Source: CAYQQQ01 sp964420125 (GTDB lineage: Bacteria; Actinomycetota; Acidimicrobiia; Acidimicrobiales; Microtrichaceae). Taken from it: 64,000 bases of DNA. Location: the NCBI GenBank assembly GCA_964420125.1, contig CAYQQQ010000016.1, forward strand, positions 24,476-88,475, written 5' to 3'. Shown here in pieces: positions 40,203-48,766 of the stretch (position 1 is the first letter of the stretch; each line of letters begins with the position of its first letter). Made by a program: the position numbers and the translations under genes. The notes under the pieces were generated by a model, which made no database searches, was not told the origin of the DNA, and saw only the letters and a program-made list of their open reading frames with translations.

Positions 40203-42995
40203 AGCACCACCACGCCCGAGTCGCCGGCGGCGACCCACGCCTCCAGCACACCACCACCCGACGGCCGCCACGAGGTCCCCGCCGCCGCACCATCCGCCCC
40301 CTGGCACGCCATGGCGACCGGGGAGGTGCTGTCCCGCCTCGAGGTGGACCCCACCTGCGGCCTCGACCCGGAGACGGCGGATCGCCGCCAGCTGGAGCTC
40401 GGCCCCAACGCCCTCGCCGCCGAGCAGCGGCGCTCGCCCTGGGCGGTGCTGCTCGACCAGTTCCGCAACTTCCTGATCGGCATCCTGCTCGTGGCCGCCG
40501 TGGTCTCCTTCGTGGTGTCCGGCGAGCTCAAGACCCCGATCGTGATCCTGGTGGTGGTGGTCCTCAACGCCGCGCTCGGCTTCCTGCAGGAGCACCGCGC
40601 CGAGCGAAGCCTCGACGCCCTCAAGAAGATGCTCGTGGTACGAGCCAAGGTGCGTCGGGGCGGCACCGAGGTGGAGCTGCCCGCCGAGCAGCTGGTGGTG
40701 GGCGACGTGGTGCGGATCGAGGCCGGCGACCGCGTGCCCGCCGACGGCCGGCTCCTGTCGTCCACCTCTCTGGAGGTCGAGGAGGCGGCGCTCACCGGAG
40801 AGAGCGCTCCGGTGGCCAAGCGGTCGGACTCGCTGGTGCCGCCCGAGACCCCGCTGGGCGATCGCAGCAACGTGGTCTACATGAACACCACCGTCACCCG
40901 CGGGCGCGCCGAGCTGGTGGTCACCGCGACCGGGATGCGCACCGAGATCGGCCACATCGCCGGGCTGCTGCGCGACACCGAGACCGAGGACACCCCGTTG
41001 CAGCGCCAGCTGGACAAGGTGGGCCACGTGCTCGCCGGACTGGCCGGCGTGGTGGTGCTGGTCGTCTTCGCCATCGGACTCCTGCGTGGCGAGCCCCTCG
41101 GCGACCTCTTCCTCACCGCCGTCGCCCTGGCGGTGGCCAGCGTGCCCGAGGGCCTGCCGGCCGTGCTGGCGGTGACCCTCGCCCTCGGGGCCCATCAGAT
41201 GGCGAAGCGCAACGCCATCATCAAGCGACTGGCCTCGGTGGAGACCCTCGGGTGCACCACCGTCATCTGCTCGGACAAGACGGGGACGCTCACCCTCAAC
41301 CAGATGACCGCCCGCGAGCTCTGGGTGGGCGGCGCACGGCACCGCCTGGGGGGAGAGGGCTACGGGCTGGACGGCTCCATCGAACCACCTCCGGATGCGT
41401 CGGCCGGCGAGGTGCTGGAGGGTCTCGTCCTGTGCAACGACAGCACGGTGCGAGACGGCGAGCTGGTGGGCGACCCCACCGAGGGTGCGCTGGCGGTGGC
41501 CGCCGGGAAGGCCGGCATCAACGCCGAGGTCGTGCGGGGCGAGCGGCCCCGTCTGGCCGAGGTCCCCTTCGACTCCGCGACCAAGTACATGGCCACCTTC
41601 CACCACCTGGAGGGATCGGACCGCGTGCGCATGTGGGTCAAGGGCGCACCGGACGTGCTGCTGCAGCGCTCGCGCTCGGTGTGCATCGACGACGAGGTCA
41701 GCCCTCTGCACGGCGCGCCGCTGCAGGAGGTGGAGTCCGAGCTCGACCGCATGGCCCGACAGGGTCTGCGGGTCCTGGCCCTCGCCCACCGCGACCTCGA
41801 GCTCGCAGAGTGGGAGGCGTGCGCTCGGATGCACGACGACGCCCGACACCGCCTCGTGGAGGGCCTGGAGCTGGACGCCCTCGTCGGCATCCTCGATCCA
41901 CCACGATCCGAGGCACGCGAGGCGATCGCCCTGTGCCACCGGGCGGGGATCGCCGTGAAGATGATCACCGGCGACCACGCAGCCACGGCCTCGGCCATCG
42001 CCGCCGAGCTCGGCATCCGCGGCGACACGCTCACCGGCACCCAGCTCGACGAGCTCGACGACGTGGAGCTCGCCGCGCGCGTCGAGCGCGTCGGCGTGTT
42101 CGCCCGGGTGACGCCGGAGCACAAGCTCCGCCTGGTGCGCGTGCTGCAGGGCAACGGCGGTGTGGTGGCCATGACCGGCGACGGCGTGAACGACGCACCG
42201 GCGCTGAAGCAGGCCGACATGGGCGTGGCCATGGGGATCACCGGCACCGAGGTGACCAAGGAGGCCGCCACCATGGTGCTCGCCGACGACAACTTCGCCA
42301 CCATCGTCGACGCGGTCCGGCGGGGACGCACCGTCTACGACAACATCATCAAGTTCGTGCGCTTCCAGCTGTCGACCACGTTGGGCTTCGGCATCGCCTT
42401 CCTGGTGTCCTCAGCGGCGGCGATCGCCGGCGGCAAGCCGTTCACCGCGCTGCAGATCCTGTGGGTCAACCTCATCATGGACGGACCGCCGGCCATGGCC
42501 CTGGGCGTGGATCCGCCGGCCAAGGGCACCATGCAGCGCCGGCCCCGAGCGCTCAGCGAGCAGATCCTCAGCCCGTCACGCGTCACCCGGCTGGTCTTCC
42601 TGGGCACGATCATGGCGATCGGCACCCTCGGGGTGCTGGTCAGCGCACCCGACTACGTCGCCGGCGCGGCCGTGGCCGGCACGGTGGCCGGGACGATGGC
42701 CTTCACCACCTTCGTGTGCTTCCAGTTCTTCAACCTGGTGAACTCCCGGGCCGAGCACGGCACCGCCTTCACCCGGGACCTGTTCTCCAACGGCAAGCTC
42801 TGGGGGATCGTGGGCGCGGTGGCGCTGCTGCAGGTGGCCGTGGTGCACCTCCCGGTGCTGCAGTCGCTGTTCGACACCACGGCGCTCACCCTCGGCCAGT
42901 GGCTGACCTGCGTGGCCGTCGCCTCCTCGGTGCTGTGGCTGGAGGAGCTGCGCAAGCTGGTCGCCGGTCACGCCCGCCGCGTGGCTCACGCATAG
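40200..42995 (+). CDS. P2A-type cation-transporting ATPase, likely Mn2+/Ca2+ exporter
   Basis: A 931-aa P-type ATPase. LTGESAPV (actuator, about residue 200), VPEGLPAVLAVTLALG (ion-binding helix 4, about 316), SDKTGTLT with the phosphorylated aspartate (about 358), KGAPDVLL and TGDGVNDAPALKQADMGVAM (about 660) are all present, with ten expected membrane helices and no heavy-metal domain. The PEGLP form is that of Ca2+/Mn2+ pumps. GTG 40200 has AAGGAG four bases upstream. The candidate manganese riboswitch in its leader suggests that it exports Mn2+ when the metal is in excess. It is flanked by unrelated polyamine genes. Confidence 0.9.
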   Translation: MSTTTPESPAATHASSTPPPDGRHEVPAAAPSAPWHAMATGEVLSRLEVDPTCGLDPETADRRQLELGPNALAAEQRRSPWAVLLDQFRNFLIGILLVAAVVSFVVSGELKTPIVILVVVVLNAALGFLQEHRAERSLDALKKMLVVRAKVRRGGTEVELPAEQLVVGDVVRIEAGDRVPADGRLLSSTSLEVEEAALTGESAPVAKRSDSLVPPETPLGDRSNVVYMNTTVTRGRAELVVTATGMRTEIGHIAGLLRDTETEDTPLQRQLDKVGHVLAGLAGVVVLVVFAIGLLRGEPLGDLFLTAVALAVASVPEGLPAVLAVTLALGAHQMAKRNAIIKRLASVETLGCTTVICSDKTGTLTLNQMTARELWVGGARHRLGGEGYGLDGSIEPPPDASAGEVLEGLVLCNDSTVRDGELVGDPTEGALAVAAGKAGINAEVVRGERPRLAEVPFDSATKYMATFHHLEGSDRVRMWVKGAPDVLLQRSRSVCIDDEVSPLHGAPLQEVESELDRMARQGLRVLALAHRDLELAEWEACARMHDDARHRLVEGLELDALVGILDPPRSEAREAIALCHRAGIAVKMITGDHAATASAIAAELGIRGDTLTGTQLDELDDVELAARVERVGVFARVTPEHKLRLVRVLQGNGGVVAMTGDGVNDAPALKQADMGVAMGITGTEVTKEAATMVLADDNFATIVDAVRRGRTVYDNIIKFVRFQLSTTLGFGIAFLVSSAAAIAGGKPFTALQILWVNLIMDGPPAMALGVDPPAKGTMQRRPRALSEQILSPSRVTRLVFLGTIMAIGTLGVLVSAPDYVAGAAVAGTVAGTMAFTTFVCFQFFNLVNSRAEHGTAFTRDLFSNGKLWGIVGAVALLQVAVVHLPVLQSLFDTTALTLGQWLTCVAVASSVLWLEELRKLVAGHARRVAHA

Positions 42996-43056
42996 GACCG
43001 CGGAGCGGATGCCCCGGCACGGAGGAAGGCCACGGAGGTCTCCCTACCCTGGATCC

Positions 43057-43344
43057 ATGGCCACCGACACCACCAGCACCGACGACCTCGCCCGGGTGAA
43101 CGCCATCCACCGTCTGAAGGCGAAGCGCGCCTTCGCCTACAGCGCCTTCAGCTACGTGGTGGTGAACGTCTTCCTCTGGCTCGTCTGGGCCTTCACCAGC
43201 GACGGCGACGGCGGGTTCCCGCCCTGGCCGGTGTGGGTGACCCTCGGGTGGGGCTTCGGCCTCGCCTTCCAGGCCTGGAGCGCCTTCGGCAAGAGCCAGA
43301 TCAGCGAGCAGGACATCCAGAAGGAGCTGCGCAAGGCCACCTGA
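43057..43344 (+). CDS. Small 2TM-domain membrane protein
   Basis: A 95-aa protein with two hydrophobic helices (about residues 27-46 and 57-76) joined by a short GDGG-containing turn, preceded by a basic stretch HRLKAKRAFAYSAFSYVVVN. This is the 2TM domain often found in actinobacterial membrane proteins of unknown role. ATG 43057 follows TACCCT by six bases and so appears leaderless. It lies 61 bp after the cation ATPase gene and ends 8 bp before the convergent aguB stop. Confidence 0.82.
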   Translation: MATDTTSTDDLARVNAIHRLKAKRAFAYSAFSYVVVNVFLWLVWAFTSDGDGGFPPWPVWVTLGWGFGLAFQAWSAFGKSQISEQDIQKELRKAT

Positions 43345-43352
43345 CCCTCGGA

Positions 43353-44345
43353 TCAGGACGTCCCGTCGCCGCGCCCGCCGGCTCCCGGATCGCAGAGCAC
43401 GCCGTAGGTGTCGGGCCGGCGCGTGCCGAGGAAGGGGAACAGCTCCAGCCAGTCCCGGCGGGCGTCGAGGTCGACGTCGGCCACCAGCACCGCCTCCCGG
43501 TCCCGAGGTGCCTGCACCAGGATCCGGCCGTAGCAGTCGCTCACGAAGGACGACCCGTAGAACGTGATGCTCGTCGACGCCGCGCCGCCCGCACCCGGCG
43601 CCGCGGCGTCCTCGGTGCCGATGCGGTTCACCGCCACCATGGTCAGGCCGTTGGCGATGCCGTTGGCCACGATGACCTGCTGCCACAGGGGCTGCGTGTC
43701 GAAGGCGGGGTGGTCCGGCTCGGAGCCGATGGCCGTCGGGTAGACGAGCAGGTCGGCGCCGCCCAGCGAGTAGGCCCGAGCGGGTTCGCTGAACCACTGG
43801 TCCCAGCAGGTGGGTAGGCCCACGCGCGCCGGACCCACCTCGAGCACCGGGTAGCCGGTGTCGCCCGGACGGAAGTAGCGGTCCTCGTGGTAGCCCGCGG
43901 TGACGGGGATGTGGAGCTTGCGGGTGCGTCCCAGCAGCCGACCGTCCGGGGCGACGGCGATGGCGGTGTTGAACCCGAGTCCCGGGGTGTCGTGCTCCCC
44001 CGGCGCCTCGTAGAGGGAGGCGTGCACCACCACGTCGTGGGCGGCGGCCTGGTCCGCCGCGAACCGGTGCGTCGGTCCACCGGGCAGCGGCTCGGGCGAG
44101 ACGCCGAGGGCGCCGGGGCCGTCGGCCAGGATGGCGAAGTACGGCGACAGGGTGAGCTCCTGGAGGCAGACCAGCCGGGCCCCCTCCCCAGCTGCCAGCG
44201 CGACGCCCCGGGCCAGCGCTGCGAGGTGCTCCTCGGGATCGGGACGCCAGCGGGCCTGGACGGCACCGACGCGGAAGCTGCCGCGCTCGGGGGGACGCAC
44301 CCGGGCGGGCGACTCGAGCAGTCCCTTGCCCACGATCAGCTCCAC
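43353..44345 (-). CDS. aguB: N-carbamoylputrescine amidase
   Basis: A 330-aa nitrilase-superfamily hydrolase that converts N-carbamoylputrescine to putrescine, CO2 and ammonia. The E-K-C triad is visible: LVCLQELTLSPYFA (glutamate about 63), RKLHIPV (lysine about 143) and LPTCWDQWFSEPARAYSLGG (cysteine about 179). CWDQWF-EAR-like sequence is characteristic of this subfamily. The N-terminus is about 25 residues longer than most; the domain proper starts at FRVGAVQARW. It follows aguA by 44 bp on the same strand, completing the agmatine-to-putrescine route. GTG 44345 follows CAGGAT by six bases. Confidence 0.92.
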   Translation of the reverse strand: MELIVGKGLLESPARVRPPERGSFRVGAVQARWRPDPEEHLAALARGVALAAGEGARLVCLQELTLSPYFAILADGPGALGVSPEPLPGGPTHRFAADQAAAHDVVVHASLYEAPGEHDTPGLGFNTAIAVAPDGRLLGRTRKLHIPVTAGYHEDRYFRPGDTGYPVLEVGPARVGLPTCWDQWFSEPARAYSLGGADLLVYPTAIGSEPDHPAFDTQPLWQQVIVANGIANGLTMVAVNRIGTEDAAAPGAGGAASTSITFYGSSFVSDCYGRILVQAPRDREAVLVADVDLDARRDWLELFPFLGTRRPDTYGVLCDPGAGGRGDGTS

Positions 44346-44389
44346 CCCACCATCCTGGCGCGGGATGCGGCGCCTGCCCCGCGATGCCG

Positions 44390-45424
44390 TCAGCTCGCGG
44401 GCACCTGCTGGGTGGTGCAGTGCGGACCACCGCCCCCGAAGGCGATCACCGCGCCAGGGATCGGCACGACCTCACGACCGGGATACCGCGAACCGATGAG
44501 GGAGAGCGCCTCGTCGTCGTAGGGATGCCCCGTCACCGGCACGACCACGAACCCGTTGCCCGCATAGAGGTTCGCGTAGGGCACCTCCACCTCGTCGCCG
44601 AAGCAGGTGGTTCGGGGGAGCACCTCCAGCTCGACCACCTCCAGGCCGGCCGCCTCCAGACGGCGACGGCTGTCGGCGGCGGTGGCGGCGTCGGGGTCGT
44701 CGGGGTCCTCGCAGCCCTGCAGCAGCACCACGCCCGGCACAGGCAGCGCCACCACGTTGTCGACATGGCCGTCGGTGTCGGTGTCGTGCTCGAGGCCGTC
44801 CGCGAGCCACAGCACCCGCTCGACACCCAGCCACTCGCGCAGGAGCTCCTCGACAGCGGAGCGGGTGCGGGGTGCACCTCCCGGAAGCGGCCCGCGGTTG
44901 GGGTGGAGCAGGCAGCGTTCGGTGGTGACGAGGAGGCCGTCGCCGTCGACGGCGACGGCGCCGCCCTCCAACACGAACGGGGCGGTCAGCACCTGGAAGC
45001 CGAGGTGCGTGGCCACGGCGGTGGCAACGACCGCGTCGTGCTCGAAGGGGTGGACCAGCTCCCCCCACGCGTTGAAGCCGAACTGCACCGCCAGACTTCG
45101 CGCCGGATCCTCCGGGTCGCTCACGACGATCGGACCCGAGTCGCGCATCCAGGAGTCGTCGACGGGCAGCTCCACGAGCTCGACGCCCGGCACGCCGCCC
45201 AGCTCGGCCTCGGCGGAGGAGAGCTCCCCGACGTCGACCACCATCGTGACCGGCTCGAAGCGGGCCACCTCCCGGGCGACCACCGCCCACGCGGACCGGG
45301 CCTCCTCGACATGGCCTTCCCAGAACGGTCGGCGGACCTCGGTGGGCCAGGCCATCAGGGTACGTGCGTGCAGATCGGTCTCGGCCGGCATGCGCAGGCC
45401 GAGACCCCGGGGGGTTCCTCTCAT
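44390..45424 (-). CDS. aguA: Agmatine deiminase
   Basis: A 344-aa deiminase of the PPAD fold that hydrolyses agmatine to N-carbamoylputrescine and ammonia. The signatures MPAETDLHARTLMAWP (about residues 12-27), DDSWMRDSGPI (about 90-100), LEGGAV, DTDGHVDN (about 203-210) and the C-terminal GGGGPHCTTQQVP with the catalytic cysteine are all in place. ATG 45424 is followed by ATG 45391 as an alternative start. It lies directly before aguB in one operon and downstream of an aminotransferase gene, giving the window a complete route from agmatine to putrescine. Confidence 0.95.
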   Translation of the reverse strand: MRGTPRGLGLRMPAETDLHARTLMAWPTEVRRPFWEGHVEEARSAWAVVAREVARFEPVTMVVDVGELSSAEAELGGVPGVELVELPVDDSWMRDSGPIVVSDPEDPARSLAVQFGFNAWGELVHPFEHDAVVATAVATHLGFQVLTAPFVLEGGAVAVDGDGLLVTTERCLLHPNRGPLPGGAPRTRSAVEELLREWLGVERVLWLADGLEHDTDTDGHVDNVVALPVPGVVLLQGCEDPDDPDAATAADSRRRLEAAGLEVVELEVLPRTTCFGDEVEVPYANLYAGNGFVVVPVTGHPYDDEALSLIGSRYPGREVVPIPGAVIAFGGGGPHCTTQQVPAS

Positions 45425-45589
45425 GACCCCAGCCTGCCCGATGGCGGCCTGTTCTGCACCGGATCCGGGTGAGGCGAAGGATCGACGAGGTTCCCTGCCT
45501 GCGGGGTCAGCGTCCAGGGGCCGGTGAGGCCACAGCCCCACCGACCCCACGCCACGCCACAGCCGACGTGACGGAACCGGTCCGCTCGC

Positions 45590-46969
45590 TCAGCCCTCCA
45601 CCAGCGCGTGGCAGAACGAGGCGAACACCTCGACGTAGCGATCGACGTCGGCCTCCGTGTGCTGCACCGACAGCGTCCACTGCTCCTCGTCGCCGGGGGT
45701 CATGAACAGACCCCGGTTGAGCGCCCAGGGGAAGGCCGCACCGAAGAGCTGCGGCTTCGTGTCGAGGAAGTCGCGGTAGCTGCGCGAGCGGTCCTTGCGG
45801 AACGACACGCACCCCTTCGCCGCCAGGCTGACGGTGTGGGCCGGGATGCCGGTCTCGTCGATCGCCTGCTGGCAGCCCTGCGCCAGACGGTCGCCCAGCA
45901 CGGCGAGGCGGTCGTAGGCCTCCGGGGTGAGCACCTCGGTCAGGCACGCCAGGCCGGCGGCGGCCACCAGCGGGTTGCCGTTGAAGGTGCCCATCTGGGC
46001 CGCACCGTGGTTGATGATGTCCATGACCGCCGACTCCCCGCCGAACGCGGCGCCCGGGGTGCCGCCGAAGAGGGCCTTGGCGTAGCAGGAGAGGTGGGGC
46101 TTCACGCCGTAGCGCCCGCGAGCGCCGGCGGCGTCCACGGTGGCACCGGCCTTCACCTCGTCGAAGATGAGCACCGACCCGTTCCGGTCGCACAGGTCGC
46201 GCAGCGCCTGGAGGTAGCCCGGCTCGGGTTCGATGATCCCCACGTTCATCATCACCGGCTCGAGGATCAGACAGGCGATCTCGTCGCCCCGCTGAGCGAT
46301 CAGGTCCTCGAAGGCGTCGGCATCGTTGAACGGGACCACCGCCGTGTGGCGGGCCACGTCCGCAGGGATGCCCAACGACATCGGGGTGGTCGGGGGCAGC
46401 TCCCGGCCCCCGACGGCGTCCGCGTTGGGCAGCACCGAGAACATCACGGTGTCGTGGTGTCCGTGGTAGGAGCCCTCGATCTTCACCACCAGCTCCCGGC
46501 CGGTGGCGGCCCGCGCCACGCGGATGGCGTCCATGGTCGCCTCGGTCCCGGAGTTGGCGAAGCGCACCTGGTCGAGCTCGAAGCGACGGCACAGCTCCTC
46601 GGCGAGGCGCACCGTGGTGGGCGTGGGGGCCGCGAAGTGGGTGCCGGTGCGGGCGGCCCGATCGATGGCCTCCACGATCTTGGGGTGCGCGTGGCCGCAC
46701 ACGCCCACGCCGAAGCCGCCGTGGAAGTCGAGGTACTCGTTGCCGTCGACGTCCCAGACCTTCACACCCTCGCCCCGCTCGAGGTAGATGGGGTAGGGGT
46801 CGCCCGCCTGGAAGCTGGACGGCACGCCCATGGGCATCGAGCCCAGCGCCCGCTCGTACCACTCCTTCGAGGCGGAGGTTCGGTCCACCAGGGTGGCGTT
46901 CTCGGTGTCGGCCAGCTCGGCCGCCCGGGCGGACAGGTCGGTGTCGGTCGTGGCAGAGGTGTCAGTCAT
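45590..46969 (-). CDS. Class III aminotransferase, glutamate-1-semialdehyde aminomutase-like
   Basis: A 459-aa PLP enzyme. PSSFQAGDPYPIYLERGEGV and GFGVGVCGHAHPKIV resemble HemL-like members; FANSGTEATMDAIRVAR, GSYHGHHD and LIFDEVKAG (about residue 270) bind PLP, and the Schiff-base lysine is probably in CYAKALFGGTPGAAFGG (about 291). Heme synthesis is unlikely because it lies between aminobutyraldehyde dehydrogenase and agmatine deiminase genes; a transaminase for putrescine, GABA or a related amine is inferred. A long hairpin at 47003-47051 lies just before its start, in the gap after the aldehyde dehydrogenase gene. Confidence 0.86.
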   Translation of the reverse strand: MTDTSATTDTDLSARAAELADTENATLVDRTSASKEWYERALGSMPMGVPSSFQAGDPYPIYLERGEGVKVWDVDGNEYLDFHGGFGVGVCGHAHPKIVEAIDRAARTGTHFAAPTPTTVRLAEELCRRFELDQVRFANSGTEATMDAIRVARAATGRELVVKIEGSYHGHHDTVMFSVLPNADAVGGRELPPTTPMSLGIPADVARHTAVVPFNDADAFEDLIAQRGDEIACLILEPVMMNVGIIEPEPGYLQALRDLCDRNGSVLIFDEVKAGATVDAAGARGRYGVKPHLSCYAKALFGGTPGAAFGGESAVMDIINHGAAQMGTFNGNPLVAAAGLACLTEVLTPEAYDRLAVLGDRLAQGCQQAIDETGIPAHTVSLAAKGCVSFRKDRSRSYRDFLDTKPQLFGAAFPWALNRGLFMTPGDEEQWTLSVQHTEADVDRYVEVFASFCHALVEG

Positions 46970-47002
46970 CTCGTCAGTCGCTCTCGTAGGTGCTCAAGCG
47001 TT

Positions 47003-47051
47003 CTGTTCTGCAGAGGGTGTCTGTGAGGACACCTGCTGCAGAGCAGAACAG
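47003..47051. other. Two-tier hairpin in the polyamine operon
   Basis: CTGTTCTGC (47003-47011) pairs with GCAGAACAG (47043-47051); within it GGTGTC (47016-47021) pairs with GACACC (47028-47033). It lies 33 bases past the stop of the aminobutyraldehyde dehydrogenase gene and 33 bases before the next start. There is no U-run, so it may be a terminator-like, attenuating or mRNA-stabilising element. It shares outer TTCTGT and inner GAGGAC features with the hairpin at 61061-61107. Confidence 0.6.
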
Positions 47052-47084
47052 GGTCGGGGGGGATGGAGGAACAGGTGCAGGGGT

Positions 47085-48506
47085 CTACATCTTCACCATC
47101 ACGTGCTTGAGCTCGGTGTAGTGCTCCAGCGCGTAGATGGACATGTCCTTGCCGTAGCCGGACTGCTTGAACCCGCCGTGGGGCAGCTCGGAGACGATCG
47201 GGATGTGGTCGTTCACCCACACGGTGCCGAACATCATGCGGCTGGCCATGCGCATGGCCCGACCCACGTCGGTGGTCCACACCGAGGCGGCCAGGCCGTA
47301 GTCGACGCCGTTGGCCCAGGCCAGCGCCTGGTCCTCGTCGGAGAACCGCTGCACCGACACCACCGGGCCGAACACCTCGCGCTGGACGATCTCGGCATCC
47401 TGGGCCGGGTTGGCCACCACCGTCGGGGCGTAGAAGAAGCCCGGTCGGTCCAGCACGCTGCCGCCCACCACCGCGTCGGCGCCGGCGTCCACGGCCCGTG
47501 CCACCATGCCGGCGACCCGCTCCTGCTGCTCGGCGGAGACCACCGGACCCACCGCGGTGTCCTCCGCGGACGGATCGCCGACCACGATGTCGCCCACCGC
47601 CGAGGCCAGGCCGGCGACGAGGTCGTCGAACACGCCGGGGCCCGCCACGACACGGCAGGGCGCCGTGCAGTCCTGGCCCGAGTTGTAGTAGCCGGCCTCG
47701 GTGAGCGTGGCGATCACCGTCTCGAGGTCGGCGTCGTCGAAGACCACCACCGGGGCCTTGCCGCCCAGCTCGAGGTGCACCCGCTTGAGCGACTCGGCGG
47801 CGTTGCGGGCGATGAGGCGACCGGTGTCGACGTCGCCGGTCAGCGACACCATCGCCACCTTCGGGTGTCGCACCAGCGCGTCCCCGGCGGTCTCTCCCTG
47901 GCCGGTGACCACGTTGAACACCCCGGCGGGGAAGATGTCGGCGGCCAGCTCGGCCAGCTTCAGCGCGGTGAGCGGGGTGAGCTCGCTCGGCTTGAGGATG
48001 AAGGTGTTGCCGGCCGCCAGCGCAGGGCCGAGCTTCCAGACGGCCATGTTGAGCGGGTAGTTCCACGGGGCGATCCCCACGCACACCCCGAGGGGGTCGC
48101 GGCGCAGCATCGAGGTGTGGTCCTCCATGTACTCCCCGGCCGCCTGGGCCTGCATGGTGCGCGCCGCGCCGGCGAAGAACCGGATGTTGTCCACGGTGAG
48201 GTCGAACTCGAAGTCGATGATCGACACCGGCTTGCCGACGTTGTCCATCTCGAGGCGCTTCAGGTCGTCGAGGTCGGCCTCGATGGCCTCAGCGAGGGCC
48301 AGCAGCTTCTCGGAGCGCTCCCGGGGCGTCGTGCGGCCCCATGCCTCGAAGGCCGCGTAGGCGGCGTCGACCGCCGCATCGGCGTCGGAAGCCGAGCTGG
48401 AGGCCACCTCCTCGATCACCTCACCCGTCGCCGGGTTGAGGACCACGTCCGTCGCGCCGTCGCTCGCATCCCGCCATTCGCCGCCGATGAAGTTCTGCCG
48501 TGCCAC
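47085..48506 (-). CDS. patD: Gamma-aminobutyraldehyde dehydrogenase
   Basis: A 473-aa NAD-dependent aldehyde dehydrogenase. APWNYPLNMAVWKLGPALAA (about residues 148-167), the glutamate in LELGGKAP (about 248) and the cysteine in YNSGQDCTAPCRV (about 282) match the YdcW/PatD family, as does the terminal PHGGFKQSGYGKDMS. It oxidises 4-aminobutyraldehyde, or its cyclic form 1-pyrroline, to GABA, the step after putrescine transamination or oxidation. GTG 48506 has GGAGG four bases upstream. It is divergent from the potABCD-like transporter genes with a perfect 12-bp inverted repeat in the shared promoter region. Confidence 0.92.
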   Translation of the reverse strand: MARQNFIGGEWRDASDGATDVVLNPATGEVIEEVASSSASDADAAVDAAYAAFEAWGRTTPRERSEKLLALAEAIEADLDDLKRLEMDNVGKPVSIIDFEFDLTVDNIRFFAGAARTMQAQAAGEYMEDHTSMLRRDPLGVCVGIAPWNYPLNMAVWKLGPALAAGNTFILKPSELTPLTALKLAELAADIFPAGVFNVVTGQGETAGDALVRHPKVAMVSLTGDVDTGRLIARNAAESLKRVHLELGGKAPVVVFDDADLETVIATLTEAGYYNSGQDCTAPCRVVAGPGVFDDLVAGLASAVGDIVVGDPSAEDTAVGPVVSAEQQERVAGMVARAVDAGADAVVGGSVLDRPGFFYAPTVVANPAQDAEIVQREVFGPVVSVQRFSDEDQALAWANGVDYGLAASVWTTDVGRAMRMASRMMFGTVWVNDHIPIVSELPHGGFKQSGYGKDMSIYALEHYTELKHVMVKM

Positions 48507-48620
48507 GAGTCCTCCGTGTGGTTGCTGTGGATGCCGTCGGCGCGGGAGGGACCGCGCGAGCGCAAGGAGGAGCCGGTGACTCCCCTGGTCCCACAGATGC
48601 TGGAGGGAAATCGGCCAAAA

Positions 48621-48670
48621 CGCAAGGGAATCCATCGTCAAGATCTGTTCAGGCCCACGATTCCCTTGCG
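48621..48670. promoter_or_regulatory. 12-bp inverted repeat in the divergent transporter/dehydrogenase promoter
   Basis: CGCAAGGGAATC (48621-48632) and GATTCCCTTGCG (48659-48670) are perfect inverted copies 26 bases apart. They lie in the 260-bp region between the aminobutyraldehyde dehydrogenase gene and the transporter ATPase gene, the natural place for a polyamine-responsive regulator. The right arm shares GATTCCCTTG with the promoter at 40019-40028. Confidence 0.6.
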
Positions 48671-48766
48671 CAAGGCGCCCGGGAGTGTCATGGTTTCGGG
48701 CGTGAGCTGACGTGTCACCCGTCACGCGGCACGCCAGGGGGAACGAGCGAGGGGTGAGAGCGCAAC

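Noticed and set aside
40091..43099. 1002-codon plus-strand frame overlapping the P-type ATPase in another frame
   Set aside because: The ATPase frame carries all P-type motifs; this one is arginine-rich noise.
48713..48729. Tenth TGAC/GTCA operator before potA
   Set aside because: The half-sites TGAC and GTCA are spaced by 2 or 9 bases, not 6; the symmetry does not match the other nine sites.
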